This document shows positions 8,642 through 17,380 of a stretch of DNA of 32,941 bases, piece after piece. Every line of letters begins with the position of its first letter. Within the stretch, counting starts at the first letter, position 1. The stretch is from Clostridia bacterium (GTDB lineage Bacteria > Bacillota > Clostridia > Oscillospirales > CAG-272), in NCBI GenBank assembly GCA_017464565.1, contig JAFTZH010000038.1, forward strand, positions 1 to 32,941, in the 5' to 3' direction. The position numbers and the translations under genes were made by a program. The notes below the pieces were generated by a model. That model was given only the letters and a program-made list of their open reading frames with translations, searched no databases and was not told where the DNA came from.

Positions 8642-10269
8642 ATGAGAAGAACTATATGCAGCTTGCTTCTTTTTGCTATGTGCTTTGGTCTCGCAGCCTG
8701 CGCGTCAAACGAAAAAGACGGAATGACTACTACCGTGTCGGGAACGGATGCTGCTAACGCATCAGAGTCTACTACCGCCGCACCGGAACCAGAGGTAAAG
8801 CTCCCGCTGTCAAAGGACAAGTCCTACCGTGTGCTGTTCGTGGGAAACAGCTATACTATACGAAATAATCTTACCGATATTTTCAAGAATATCGCTGTTT
8901 CGGCGGGGTACGACGTTACCGTTGATAAGGTATTGAAGGGTGCTTATACGCTCCTTAAGTTTGCCGATGAAAACGACGAGTACGGCGCGCAGGTAAAGAC
9001 CGCGCTTGACAGTAATAAATATGACTTCGTGGTTATTCAGGGACAGAGCTATATGCCTATTTCCGACCCCGGATCCTTTTACGACGGCGTTCGCGCTATG
9101 AATGAAAAGATCAAGGCTAACGGCGCGACTCCTATACTTTACGAAACGTGGGGACGTAAAACGGGACACTCCGTTCTTACTCAGTACGGCTGGACGAACG
9201 AAACTATGACGTGGAAGCTGGCGGGAGCTTACGAGGCTATCGGAAAATAGCTTGGCATTGACGTTGCCTACGCGGGACTTGCCTTTTATGACCTTTATAC
9301 CGGTACGAATATCGAGCTTTATCATTCGGACAAAACGCATCCCTCGTATAATGGAAGCTATACCGCCGCTATGACCATATTCGCTGAAATTTTCGGAGTC
9401 AGACCCACCGAAATAAATTATACAGAGGGTCTTTCGGGCGATAACGCCGCAGACCTTATAAGAGCGGCTGCCGAAAAGGCTGTATTTGATACCCCCGAAA
9501 TTTCTCAGGAATATAAAACCGCCTCCGAGGGAGTTCATTCCGCAAAGATTTCCATAATGGTAGATTCGTCCAATATGGTAAATCTTACGAGTATGCCTGC
9601 GTCTTCTCTTGTTTCGGTGCTTACGGGTACGCAGTATACCAACGGCTGTACGGGTATCCTCGGAACTAAAGGACAGGTTTGCTCCGCCGAGTACAGCACG
9701 ACCTCGCTGACCGACGCTCAAAAGGCAGATATAGCGGATATCGGTTACGGCTTGTCGATGATTGGAATCGAATCTATGAATACCTCGACCGCGCTTGCCA
9801 ATCTCGTAAACGGCCATTGGGAAGCGGTCTTATGTGTAATTTGACCTTTGACGATAACAAATACGATATTGACGGAAAGGTAAACGCCGACGGAAAGTAT
9901 ACCGCGCTTATTACCTTGAATTTCGGTTCGAGGCACAGCTTTGACGCTATCGGCTTCTTCTCGGGAAATCTTGAAGGCTTTCCCGGTGCCGCCGAGGTAT
10001 ACGTCAGCGACGACGGTGTGAATTGGACCGTGGTTCCGACGGCCTGCTGGGACCAGATTAACGGCGAGGATCTCGTAAGCTGCGGTACGAGCCCAGAGGA
10101 CCCTTATACCGGAAGCGGTACCGCAAAAACCTCGTGCTTCTTTGGTATGAACGGAGCGACGGGGCAGTATATCCGCGTCGGAATTGCCGTCGGACGCAAC
10201 GACAGCACCGATAAATACAACACGATAAATACGCGAGAGCTTGCCGTTTACGGAAGCAAAATAAGCTGA
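8642..10269 (+). pseudogene. Broken secreted SGNH-hydrolase lipoprotein with C-terminal discoidin-like domain
   Basis: The first segment starts with a lipoprotein signal (MRRTICSLLLFAMCFGLAAC), a Thr/Ser-rich linker, then block I of an SGNH hydrolase (FVGNSYTIRNN) and VVIQGQSYMP. A TAG at 9248-9250 interrupts the frame. The same frame then resumes with LGIDVAYAGLAF and the block V triad region (YHSDKTHPSYNGSY), and runs to 9844. Around 9800-9840 the coding sense moves to another frame, consistent with loss of one base. That frame encodes a Gly/Asp-rich, discoidin-like module (FGSRHSFDAIGF, YVSDDGVNWTVV, GQYIRVGIAVG) ending at 10269. Intact, it would be a surface esterase, perhaps acting on carbohydrate esters. 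It uses ATT/ATC for Ile more than its neighbours. Assembly errors could mimic either lesion. Confidence 0.82.
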
Positions 10270-10287
10270 TAAGGCTTAAATACGATA

Positions 10288-10328
10288 AAAAGGACTGTTG
10301 CAAATTTGCAACAGTCCTTTTCTTTTTT
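10288..10328 (+). terminator. Intrinsic terminator after the SGNH pseudogene
   Basis: AGGACTGTTGCAAA (10291-10304) and TTTGCAACAGTCCT (10305-10318) form a perfect palindrome flanked by AAAA and TTTTCTTTTTTT. It forms the left border of the phage-derived block. Confidence 0.88.
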
Positions 10329-10423
10329 TGAAGGCTTGAGACTAAGTGAGACTCGTCGGGACGGTTTGGTACTTATTTATAAGATAAAATCATCGTGCAC
10401 GGAGAAAAAGAAAGGAGAAAAAA

Positions 10424-10822
10424 ATGAAAAAGCAGAAAAGCGTGCTTGAATACGCGTGCCGGCACGGGGTTATAGACAGGCTGCTTGAGGAGTATATAAC
10501 GGTCTGTCATAACGGAGAGGACGCGGAGGACAAGAAAAAAGCTTCGAAGGGTAGAAGCCGTTTCCCCAACGTGGCGGGCTTTTGCGGATATTTCGGTATA
10601 GGAGAATCGGAATACGACGAGCTGTCTCAAAAATACCCCGATAAGTTTGGAAAGATAAAGGCGATATTTGAGGACGAGGCACTAAACTCGGAGATATCTC
10701 CCGCTCTTCTTTCCGCTTATCTGAAGAAGCGCTTCGGATACGACAAGGGCAGGGAGACGGAGAGCCGCGAGCGTTCTCTTAATATAGTATTTGAACACGA
10801 TATATTCGGAGACGGCGAATGA
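10424..10822 (+). CDS. Putative terminase small subunit
   Basis: A 132-residue protein, charged and mainly helical by composition. It has an N-terminal block (SVLEYACRHGVIDRLLEEYI) and a middle segment PNVAGFCGYFGIGESEYDELSQKYPDKFGKI that resembles the helix-turn-helix region of phage small terminases. The C-terminal part (LNSEISPALLSAYLKKRFGY, then a tail ending FEHDIFGDGE) fits the region that contacts the large subunit. It overlaps the large terminase by 4 bases (ATGA), the normal arrangement of this pair. The ATG follows AAAGGAG. In the family it recognises phage DNA and starts packaging. The assignment rests on position and general features, not on a diagnostic motif. Confidence 0.75.
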   Translation: MKKQKSVLEYACRHGVIDRLLEEYITVCHNGEDAEDKKKASKGRSRFPNVAGFCGYFGIGESEYDELSQKYPDKFGKIKAIFEDEALNSEISPALLSAYLKKRFGYDKGRETESRERSLNIVFEHDIFGDGE

Positions 10823-12147
10823 CGGATAGTAAGGAATTGACGCTTCGTATAGCGGGAAAGCCCAACGAGAAGCAAAAGGAATTTTTTGTCTCAAGGACGA
10901 GATTTACCGCGTACGGAGGTGCGCGGGGAGGAGGGAAATCGTGGGCGCTTCGCAGAAAGCTTCTCGCTATGTGCCTGCGGTACCCGGGGATAAGGTGTCT
11001 CATAGTAAGGCGCACCTACGACGAGCTGAAGGCAAATCACGTCATACCCTTTTTGAGGGAGTACGGGGAGATAATTTCCTACAACGATTCCGAAAAAGCG
11101 ATAATCTTTGAAAACGGAAGCAGGATATTTCTCGGATATTGCTCCTGCGAGAGAGACGTACTGCGGTATCAAGGACAGGAGTACGACGTTATAGGAATAG
11201 ACGAGGCGACGCACATAAGCGAATATCAGTTTTCGGTATTCAAGGCGTGTCTCCGAGGTATTGGAAACTATCCTCGGCGTATGTATCTCACCTGCAATCC
11301 GGGTGGTATAGGACATTCCTGGGTAAAGCGTTTATTCGTTGACAGAGATTTTCGCGCGAACGAGTCCCCTGAAGATTATTCCTTTATTCCCGCGCGTGTT
11401 TTCGATAACGAGGTGCTGTGCGCCTCCGACCCCGATTACGTCCGTTCGCTTGAGTCTCTTCCGCCGAAGATGAGGGATGCTTGGTTATACGGCCGCTGGG
11501 ACGTTTTTGAAGGACAGTTCTTTCCCGAATTTAACCCCGATATCCATATCTGCGCACCGTCTGCCATTCCAAAATATTCAAAGCGTTTCGTGGCGTTTGA
11601 TTATGGATTCGATATGTTAGCGGTTCTTCTTATGGCGATAGATACAGAGGGAGTGCTTTACTGTCAGGCAGAGCACTGCGTGAGCGGCTTGACGTTGTCC
11701 GCGGCGGCGGGGCGCGTATCCGAATTATGCAGAGGTTTTACCGTGGAATACGCGGCGGCGTCTCCCGATTTATGGAATCGCCGTCAGGACAGCGGAAGGA
11801 GCGGCTTTGAGATAATGCAGCCGGTGTCGGGAATGCCGCCTATGATACCCGCCGACGACAGACGTATAGCGGGGTGGAGAGTACTTCGCGAGTATCTCGT
11901 CGGAGCGGACGGAAAACCGAGGCTTTATATATCCTCAAGCTGTGAGGAGCTTATCAGATGTCTGCCCGCGCTTCTTTGCGACGGCGCGCGCCCCGAGGAC
12001 GCTTCCTCCGAGCCGCACTCGGTAACCCACGCGCCCGAGGCGCTGCGATACGCCGTTATGAGCAGGATAATACCCGAGAGCCGCGGTACTTTCGACGCGT
12101 TCGTTTTTTCGTCCTCAAAAAATAAAGCTCGTTCGTTTTTTGATTGA
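10819..12147 (+). CDS. Terminase large subunit (packaging ATPase/nuclease)
   Basis: 442 residues. The ATPase shows Walker A GGARGGGKS at residues 33-41, Walker B VIGIDEA at 124-130 with the catalytic Glu, and the coupling motif TCNPGG at 158-163. The nuclease half begins at RFVAFDYGFD (Asp261), continues through AASPDLWNRRQD, and ends in EPHSVTHAPEALRYA, the place where the family has its last metal ligand; Glu replaces the usual Asp there. Length and motif order are normal, so the protein looks functional. In tailed phages it docks on the portal, pumps DNA into the prohead and cuts it. It lies directly after the small terminase. Confidence 0.95.
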   Translation: MTDSKELTLRIAGKPNEKQKEFFVSRTRFTAYGGARGGGKSWALRRKLLAMCLRYPGIRCLIVRRTYDELKANHVIPFLREYGEIISYNDSEKAIIFENGSRIFLGYCSCERDVLRYQGQEYDVIGIDEATHISEYQFSVFKACLRGIGNYPRRMYLTCNPGGIGHSWVKRLFVDRDFRANESPEDYSFIPARVFDNEVLCASDPDYVRSLESLPPKMRDAWLYGRWDVFEGQFFPEFNPDIHICAPSAIPKYSKRFVAFDYGFDMLAVLLMAIDTEGVLYCQAEHCVSGLTLSAAAGRVSELCRGFTVEYAAASPDLWNRRQDSGRSGFEIMQPVSGMPPMIPADDRRIAGWRVLREYLVGADGKPRLYISSSCEELIRCLPALLCDGARPEDASSEPHSVTHAPEALRYAVMSRIIPESRGTFDAFVFSSSKNKARSFFD

Positions 12148-12182
12148 GCTTCGTGCAAGAAAGAAGAAAGGTAAGGTTAATT

Positions 12183-13919
12183 ATGTCAAATTCCAGAGCT
12201 TTGGCAAAAGCGGAACTTAACGGTTTTTCGGGCATTGACGTCAGCTCTCCCGTTTCCGATAAATACCGCGCCGACGATATCGTGAATTTCAGGATACTTC
12301 CCGACGGCTCGCTGATAAAGAGAAACGGATACCGTCCTTTGGTACGGCTTCCTATGGAGGTAAGAGCCGTTTGGACGGGGTATTTGGGAGGAGAATTTAT
12401 CGGCTACGCGGTGGCGGGAGATTCGGTCTACAAGCTGGATTTTTCAAACGGCTCCTATACTCATCTCGGATATATCTATACGTCGGAAGGACGGGTGAGC
12501 ATATTCTATTACATAGGTCATATCTACGTGATAGACGGCGAGGAGATATACGATGTCAAGGAAAACGGAATCGTCGCTGCCGAGGGATACGCTCCTCTTT
12601 TCGGAAAAGATTGGGATACCTCTTACGCGGGGGAGATAAACGAGCCGCTCAATCTTCTTACTCCTCACGCAAGGATAAGCTATCTCGTAGGGGATAATCC
12701 TTCTATTTTTCTGGCGACGGTATATTCGGTGAGATCGATAGAGGCGCTTTACGTGAACGGAGAGCTTATCGACGTTTCGGAATATAAGATAGACGATAAT
12801 TTTAAAACGATAAATATTTCGGGGCTTCAGTCGGGAGACAGAGTTCTCGTATATCTCACCTTCGTCTCTTCGCTAACAGACCGTTCGGAGCTCGTTGCCA
12901 ATACCGAGGCTATGGTATTCGGAGGAATAAGCAACAGCCGCGTCTTTATGTGGGGCGGAGAGGATAAAAATATTATGTTCAGCTCGGGGTACGTTTCAAA
13001 CGAGAATCTGCGGGAATCCGAACGGATATATTCGGATAAAGGCGCGCTTTATTTTCCGTCCGGCTACGATTTTTCCGTAGGAGACGGAAGATACGCCATA
13101 ACGGCGGTGAACAGGCATTACGACAGGCTTCTGATATTTACCGACGGAGACACGTGGATGGCTGACAGCGGGGCGTGCGGAATTGAGGAGTTTCCCGTTA
13201 TGAGAATAAATTCCGATACCGGCTGTTCGTCGGTAACGGGCAGCGCAAAATGCGGAAACGACCCGATAAGCGTGGGCATAGGAAGAATAATGCGCTGGAC
13301 CTCGAACACCGACGAGCTTGAGGACTGCAACTCGTACAGTATATCGGACGGTATAAGTCCGCTGCTTCCGAGGGACTTTTTTGAGAACGCGCTGGTTTAC
13401 GAGGATTCTTTTAACCGAGAGATACTTTTTGCCGTGCGCGGGGACGAAAAGGGAACGGTATTCGTTTACGGTATATCAAACGGAAAGTGGTACAGGTACG
13501 AGGGTATCGGAGCCGAGACCTTCTTCAGCGGCCCCGATAGTATAGGCTTCTCCTCGGGCGAGACGCTCTATATGTTCGACGCGTCTCTTGACGAGGATAT
13601 CGTATCGTCCGGCGAGAGATATCCGATAGTATCGGAATATTCTCTTTCACAGATGGATTTTGGTATGCCCGAACGCAAAAAGCGCGTTATGGAGGTAAAT
13701 ATAGAGGCAGATCTGCAAGACGAGAATTTAGAGCTTACCTTTGAATCTGACGGCGGAATACTTACCTCTCGGATGGTTTCGGGCAGGGCGTCTGATTTCG
13801 TTACGGTTTACAGCGAGAGAATGAACACCGACAGATTCGGAAGCGTAAGGCTCAGACTGAAGAGCGATTCGTCGGTATCGCAGAGAATATACAGGCTCAC
13901 AGTCAGCGCAAAGCCGTGA
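12183..13919 (+). CDS. Propeller-like virion protein (possible tail-hub or DNA-stabilisation protein)
   Basis: 578 residues from the ATG at 12183, preceded by GAAAGAAGGTAAGG; an upstream TTG at 12144 overlaps the terminase end and is less likely. The protein is rich in beta-strand patterns and repeats blocks of about 40-60 residues that mix aromatic residues with Gly/Asp turns (YAVAGDSVYKLDFSNGSY, FYYIGHIYVIDGEEIY, RLLIFTDGDTWMADSG, GTVFVYGISNGKWYRYEG). This suggests a beta-propeller. P22 gp10-like stabilisation proteins and some podovirus hub proteins have this architecture, but those genes normally follow the capsid gene; here it sits between terminase and portal. I cannot identify a specific family. 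Structure prediction would settle the fold. Confidence 0.6.
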   Translation: MSNSRALAKAELNGFSGIDVSSPVSDKYRADDIVNFRILPDGSLIKRNGYRPLVRLPMEVRAVWTGYLGGEFIGYAVAGDSVYKLDFSNGSYTHLGYIYTSEGRVSIFYYIGHIYVIDGEEIYDVKENGIVAAEGYAPLFGKDWDTSYAGEINEPLNLLTPHARISYLVGDNPSIFLATVYSVRSIEALYVNGELIDVSEYKIDDNFKTINISGLQSGDRVLVYLTFVSSLTDRSELVANTEAMVFGGISNSRVFMWGGEDKNIMFSSGYVSNENLRESERIYSDKGALYFPSGYDFSVGDGRYAITAVNRHYDRLLIFTDGDTWMADSGACGIEEFPVMRINSDTGCSSVTGSAKCGNDPISVGIGRIMRWTSNTDELEDCNSYSISDGISPLLPRDFFENALVYEDSFNREILFAVRGDEKGTVFVYGISNGKWYRYEGIGAETFFSGPDSIGFSSGETLYMFDASLDEDIVSSGERYPIVSEYSLSQMDFGMPERKKRVMEVNIEADLQDENLELTFESDGGILTSRMVSGRASDFVTVYSERMNTDRFGSVRLRLKSDSSVSQRIYRLTVSAKP

Positions 13920-13936
13920 GTGAGAGAAAGGATAAT

Positions 13937-15499
13937 ATGAATAATAAAAACAAGGCGTGGAGTCAGTACGAGGAAGGAAAGGCGTATAAGCGCAGTATAG
14001 GACTTTACGAGACTAACCGCAGAAACGAAAGATTTTACAGAGGGGATCAGTGGTACGGGTACGGAGGCGCGGATATTCCAAGGCCCGTCTTTAACGTGAT
14101 AAGGCGCGTGGTGGATTTTTTGGTGTGCTCGGTAGCGTCCTCGGATATATCTATAAGATATACCGATGAAAATATTCCGTTTATGACCGACGAAGCCGCG
14201 GCAGAGGCTGTCAAAAGGAGCCTTAACGTGCTTACGAGAAACGCCGCGCACAGATGGGAGAAAAATTCTATGAGCAGTAAGTCGTACAGACTTCTCACCG
14301 ATGCCGCGGTGTCGGGCGACGGCGTACTGTACTGCTATTGGGACCCCGATATAAAGGCTCCGCAGGGCTTTTGCGGAGATATCGTTACCGAAATTATAGA
14401 CAACGTGAATCTGTTCGTATCGGACGTGAACCGCGCGGATATACAGTCGCAGGATTATATAATCCTGTCCAGCCGCGCGAGTGTGTCGTCGCTTCGGCGC
14501 GAGGCTATGAAATACGGGCTTTCCGCCGAGGAGGCGCTGAAAATCCGAGCGGACGGAAGTTATGATACGCAGTCGGGCGACTTATCTTATAAGGAGCTCG
14601 TCGGCGATGAAGAGGAAAAAACGACCTACATTATAAAATTTTGGCGGGAGGACGGTAAGGTCGTTTTTGAAAAGTCGGCAAAAGATTGCGTTATACGCAG
14701 AGTGTATACCGATTGCAGACTTTATCCCGTGGCGTATTTCAACTGGTATCCTACGAAGAACAGCTTCCACGGAACGTCCCCCGTTACATCCCTTATTCCC
14801 AACCAGAAATTCATAAATCGGGCGTACGCTCTCGCTATGAAGCATATGACCGATACGGCTTTTTCAAAGGTTGTTTACGATAAATCAAAGATTCCCGAAT
14901 GGAGCAACGGGGTAGGAGAGGCGATAGCGGCGCTGGGCGGAGGCTGTGTTTCGGATGCGGTCTCGGTCGTGGGCGTGGGCGATATGCAGGACGGATATAT
15001 GGAGCTTATAGAGAACGCTATGAACGTTACCAAGGAGCTTATGGGAGCTACCGATTCCGCTCTCGGAAACATAGACGCCGACAACACCAGCGCCATAATC
15101 GCGCTCCAGGAGACCTCAAGAATAACGCTGGAGCAGATAAGAGCGGGATATTATCAGTGTATTGAGGATATGGCGAATATATGGGCAGATATGATGTGCG
15201 CTTATTATCCGAACGAAAGATTGCTTCCTTACGGGAACGCGGGCGAGACGCTTGCGGAAGAGGTCGATTTTAGACTGTTGAAAAAAGGTATGCTCTGCGC
15301 GAGAATAGACGTGGCACCCGTCGCGAGATACACTGCGGTAAGCTCACAGAATATGCTGGACAAGCTTCTTGACGGAGGGTATATCACGCCCGAGTCCTAC
15401 GTCAAGCGGCTTCCGTCGGGAATAATACACGACAGGGAGCTGTTGATAGAGGAAATGCAGAACAAGAAAAAGGAGGGTATCTTTAATGGAGCCGAATGA
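13937..15499 (+). CDS. Phage portal protein
   Basis: 520 residues from the ATG at 13937 (AGAAAGGATAAT before it); a GTG at 13916 overlapping the previous stop is less likely. The N-terminus has RRNERFYRGDQWYG and RPVFNVIRRVVDF, common in podovirus-like and Clostridia phage portals. The centre has YPVAYFNWYPTKNSFHGTSPVTSLIPNQ, where the chain passes from the wing to the clip region. A long helical stem/crown part follows (LMGATDSALGNIDADNTSAI, then SRITLEQIRAGYYQCIEDMA). Family members form a 12-mer ring at one capsid vertex, through which the terminase pumps DNA. The frame is intact and of usual length. It overlaps the scaffold gene by 14 bases. Confidence 0.88.
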   Translation: MNNKNKAWSQYEEGKAYKRSIGLYETNRRNERFYRGDQWYGYGGADIPRPVFNVIRRVVDFLVCSVASSDISIRYTDENIPFMTDEAAAEAVKRSLNVLTRNAAHRWEKNSMSSKSYRLLTDAAVSGDGVLYCYWDPDIKAPQGFCGDIVTEIIDNVNLFVSDVNRADIQSQDYIILSSRASVSSLRREAMKYGLSAEEALKIRADGSYDTQSGDLSYKELVGDEEEKTTYIIKFWREDGKVVFEKSAKDCVIRRVYTDCRLYPVAYFNWYPTKNSFHGTSPVTSLIPNQKFINRAYALAMKHMTDTAFSKVVYDKSKIPEWSNGVGEAIAALGGGCVSDAVSVVGVGDMQDGYMELIENAMNVTKELMGATDSALGNIDADNTSAIIALQETSRITLEQIRAGYYQCIEDMANIWADMMCAYYPNERLLPYGNAGETLAEEVDFRLLKKGMLCARIDVAPVARYTAVSSQNMLDKLLDGGYITPESYVKRLPSGIIHDRELLIEEMQNKKKEGIFNGAE

Positions 15500-15986
15500 C
15501 AATTCAATTGAAAACGGGACAGTGCCGGAGGAGACTTTGGAGGTCGTTTCGGATACCGAATCGGAAGAGAATATCGAAGCCGAGGCAGAGATTGACGATG
15601 CTGACGCTTTGCGGCGTGAGATAGCGGAGCTTAAATCGGTAATCGAAAGAAAAGAGAGGGAGAGCGCGAGAATGTTATCCGAGATAGGAGAGTTTTCGGA
15701 GCTTTTTCCCGAGAGTACGCTTGAGAGCGTACCCGAGGACGTCTGGGATAAGGTGAGAGATGGAGTTCCGCTTGCCGCCGCTTACGCCCTGTACGAAAAA
15801 AAGACCGACGCGCGTAAGAAAATAGTAGGAGCGGTCAACGACAGAAACGCCGAGCGAAGCTCGGGAAGCATCTCGCAAAGCCGAGACGACCTTTATTATT
15901 CACCCGACGAGGTCAGAAAAATGAGCGCGTCTGAGGTAAAACGAAAATACGATATAATAATCGAATCTATGAAAAAATGGAACTAA
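15486..15986 (+). CDS. Capsid scaffolding-type protein
   Basis: 166 residues. The N-terminal 50 are very acidic (EPNDNSIENG, ESEENIEAEAEIDDAD). A predicted coiled coil follows (DALRREIAELKSVIERKERE), and a basic C-terminus (VRKMSASEVKRKYDIIIESM) could bind the coat protein. Its place between portal and coat and its composition are those of scaffolds that guide prohead assembly and are then lost. No protease motif is present. It starts with a good AGGAGG site and overlaps the portal end. The call depends on context and composition, since scaffolds share little sequence. Confidence 0.72.
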   Translation: MEPNDNSIENGTVPEETLEVVSDTESEENIEAEAEIDDADALRREIAELKSVIERKERESARMLSEIGEFSELFPESTLESVPEDVWDKVRDGVPLAAAYALYEKKTDARKKIVGAVNDRNAERSSGSISQSRDDLYYSPDEVRKMSASEVKRKYDIIIESMKKWN

Positions 15987-16001
15987 AGAAAGGATCAAAA
16001 A

Positions 16002-16844
16002 ATGGCAATTACTAATTTTATTCCTACCATATGGAGCGAAAATCTTTACACACAGCTTGATAAGCAGTATATCGCGGTGGCGAACAGTAACCGCGAGTTT
16101 GAGGGAGATATAAAGGAAAAGGGCGCGGTAGTCAAGATATGCGGTGTCGGTTCGGTAGCGGTAAGCGATTATACGAAGAACACCGATATGAGTACTCCTC
16201 AGAGTCTTTCGGATACCGTCAAGGAGCTTGCCGTCGACCAGGCGAAATATTTCAATTTCCAGATAGACGATATCGACAGAGCGCAGTGCAGCCCTAAGCT
16301 TATGGATTCCGCGATGAAGGTCGCCGCTTCCGCTCTCGCAAACGAGGCGGACGCATACGTTTACAGCCTCTATTCCGAGGCGGGAAATACCGTAAAGCTT
16401 GAGAGCGCTAATGCCGAGAACATAATAAACGGTATTATCAGAGCGAGAACCAAGCTTTACGAGAACAACGTATCCGACGCGAACGACGTCGTTATCGAGG
16501 TATCTCCCGCGGTAGCCGAGCTTATTCTCAAAGCCAAGGTCAGCCTTGCCACCGACAATACGGCGGCGCTTGAAAACGGCTGTATCGGAAGTATAGGCGG
16601 CTGTAAGATATACGTTTCAAACAATATCTGCTCGGACAGCGCGAGCGTATCGGGTACGACATTCTATAAGTGTATGGTCAGAACCAAGAGAGCTATCGCT
16701 TTTGCGGAACAGCTTTCCGAGATAAACGCATACCGTCCCGAGAAGAGATTTGCCGACGCGGTGAAGGGACTTTATCTCTATGGCGCGAAGGTTGTATATT
16801 CGGGTGAGATAGTACTGCTCGATATAGGCGTAGCGAACGATTGA
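16002..16844 (+). CDS. Major capsid protein (HK97-fold/P22-coat-like)
   Basis: 280 residues beginning MAITNFIPTIWSENLYTQLDK, the usual opening of P22-coat-type capsid proteins in Firmicutes phages. It continues with EGDIKEKGAVVKICGVGSVAVSDY (a beta-rich N-arm/P-domain edge), a helical spine region (DSAMKVAASALANEADAYVY), a long middle (VVIEVSPAVAELILKAK) and a C-terminal strand region with RFADAVKGLYLYGAKV. It would assemble into the icosahedral shell. There is no sign of a fused protease or of a truncation. The gene follows the scaffold by 15 bases with an AAAGGA site. Confidence 0.85.
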   Translation: MAITNFIPTIWSENLYTQLDKQYIAVANSNREFEGDIKEKGAVVKICGVGSVAVSDYTKNTDMSTPQSLSDTVKELAVDQAKYFNFQIDDIDRAQCSPKLMDSAMKVAASALANEADAYVYSLYSEAGNTVKLESANAENIINGIIRARTKLYENNVSDANDVVIEVSPAVAELILKAKVSLATDNTAALENGCIGSIGGCKIYVSNNICSDSASVSGTTFYKCMVRTKRAIAFAEQLSEINAYRPEKRFADAVKGLYLYGAKVVYSGEIVLLDIGVAND

Positions 16845-16860
16845 TAAATCAAATAGGTAA

Positions 16861-16880
16861 AGCGGAGCGAAAGCTCCGCT
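16861..16880 (+). other. Small hairpin between capsid and adaptor genes
   Basis: AGCGGAGC, a GAAA tetraloop and GCTCCGCT form a perfect 8-bp stem. Only a weak T-run follows. It could lower expression of the last gene relative to the abundant capsid protein or protect the mRNA end. Confidence 0.55.
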
Positions 16881-16901
16881 TTGCGAAAAGAAAGGAGACA
16901 T

Positions 16902-17294
16902 ATGAAGAATAAAGATATTTATGACGGGGCGCTGAAAATTCTTGCCGAAAGAAACGCCGTAGGCGCTAATGACGATTACGAGGAAAGAGCGCCGTATCTT
17001 ATCGCGGCGTTTTGCTCCGAGAGCGCGAGCGCCGACGCGGCGTACAGACGGGCGAATTACTTGCCCGCGGCAAATCCGGTAAGCGAGGTGTACGTAGATC
17101 TTGCGTCTGACTTTCCTTGCAGTACCCGTTTCGCAGCCGCGGCCTGCACGTATCTCGCGTCAATGCTTATCATAGACGACGACACCGAGCTTTCCGACAA
17201 GCTATTTGATAAATACTCTGATATTATGTCGGCTATATGCTCGGAGATACCCGCCTTGATTGAAGATATAAGCGACAGATATTCTTTTTTGTGA
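16902..17294 (+). CDS. Putative head-tail adaptor/connector protein
   Basis: 130 residues from the ATG at 16902, preceded by AAAGGAGACAT. Helical composition with YDGALKILAERNAVGANDDYEERAPYLIAAFCSE at the start and a middle part rich in Ala and small residues (RFAAAACTYLASMLI). Size, helical character and position just after the coat gene match head-completion proteins that bind the bottom of the portal. It is the last gene of the block; no tail gene follows, since the next feature is tRNA-Gln. I recognise no diagnostic motif, so the role is inferred from context. Confidence 0.55.
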   Translation: MKNKDIYDGALKILAERNAVGANDDYEERAPYLIAAFCSESASADAAYRRANYLPAANPVSEVYVDLASDFPCSTRFAAAACTYLASMLIIDDDTELSDKLFDKYSDIMSAICSEIPALIEDISDRYSFL

Positions 17295-17320
17295 TAAAAA
17301 AATAAGCGGAGAAAAAAGTA

Positions 17321-17349
17321 TTGACACGGATTTTTTTCTGTGATATAAT
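17321..17349 (+). promoter_or_regulatory. Consensus sigma-A promoter of tRNA-Gln
   Basis: TTGACA (17321-17326) and TATAAT (17344-17349) have perfect consensus hexamers with 17-base spacing, as expected for a strongly expressed stable RNA gene. Confidence 0.9.
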
Positions 17350-17351
17350 GA

Positions 17352-17373
17352 TATGGCGTTCTTACGAACGCCA
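17352..17373 (+). other. Leader hairpin upstream of tRNA-Gln
   Basis: ATGGCGTTC, loop TTAC and GAACGCCAT form a perfect 9-bp stem between promoter and tRNA. It would lie in the 5' leader removed by RNase P, or overlap the transcription start. Confidence 0.6.
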
Positions 17374-17380
17374 TATATAT

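Larger units (their letters stand above)
10424..17294 (+). mobile_element. Phage-derived head and packaging block (tailless)
   Basis: Seven codirectional genes occupy 6.9 kb: small terminase, large terminase, propeller-like protein, portal, scaffold, major capsid, adaptor-like protein. Neighbours overlap or are spaced by less than 60 bases, and every frame is open. Terminase, portal, scaffold, coat in this order is the classic head module of tailed phages. No integrase, repressor, replication, tail, holin or lysin gene is present on either side; the left flank is a terminator and the right flank tRNA-Gln. I found no copy of the tRNA 3' end at the left border. Codon use (ATA, AGA) resembles the chromosome, suggesting long residence or a phage well matched to this host. 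Confidence 0.8.

Noticed and set aside
9248..9250. TAG inside the SGNH gene as a recoded sense codon
   Set aside because: sigE ends with TAG at 19738-19740, exactly where homologues end, so TAG is a stop here; the second lesion downstream also points to a pseudogene.
10330..10423. Left attachment site of the phage block matching the tRNA-Gln 3' end
   Set aside because: I compared the tRNA T-arm and acceptor text with 10270-10423 and found no shared core longer than chance.
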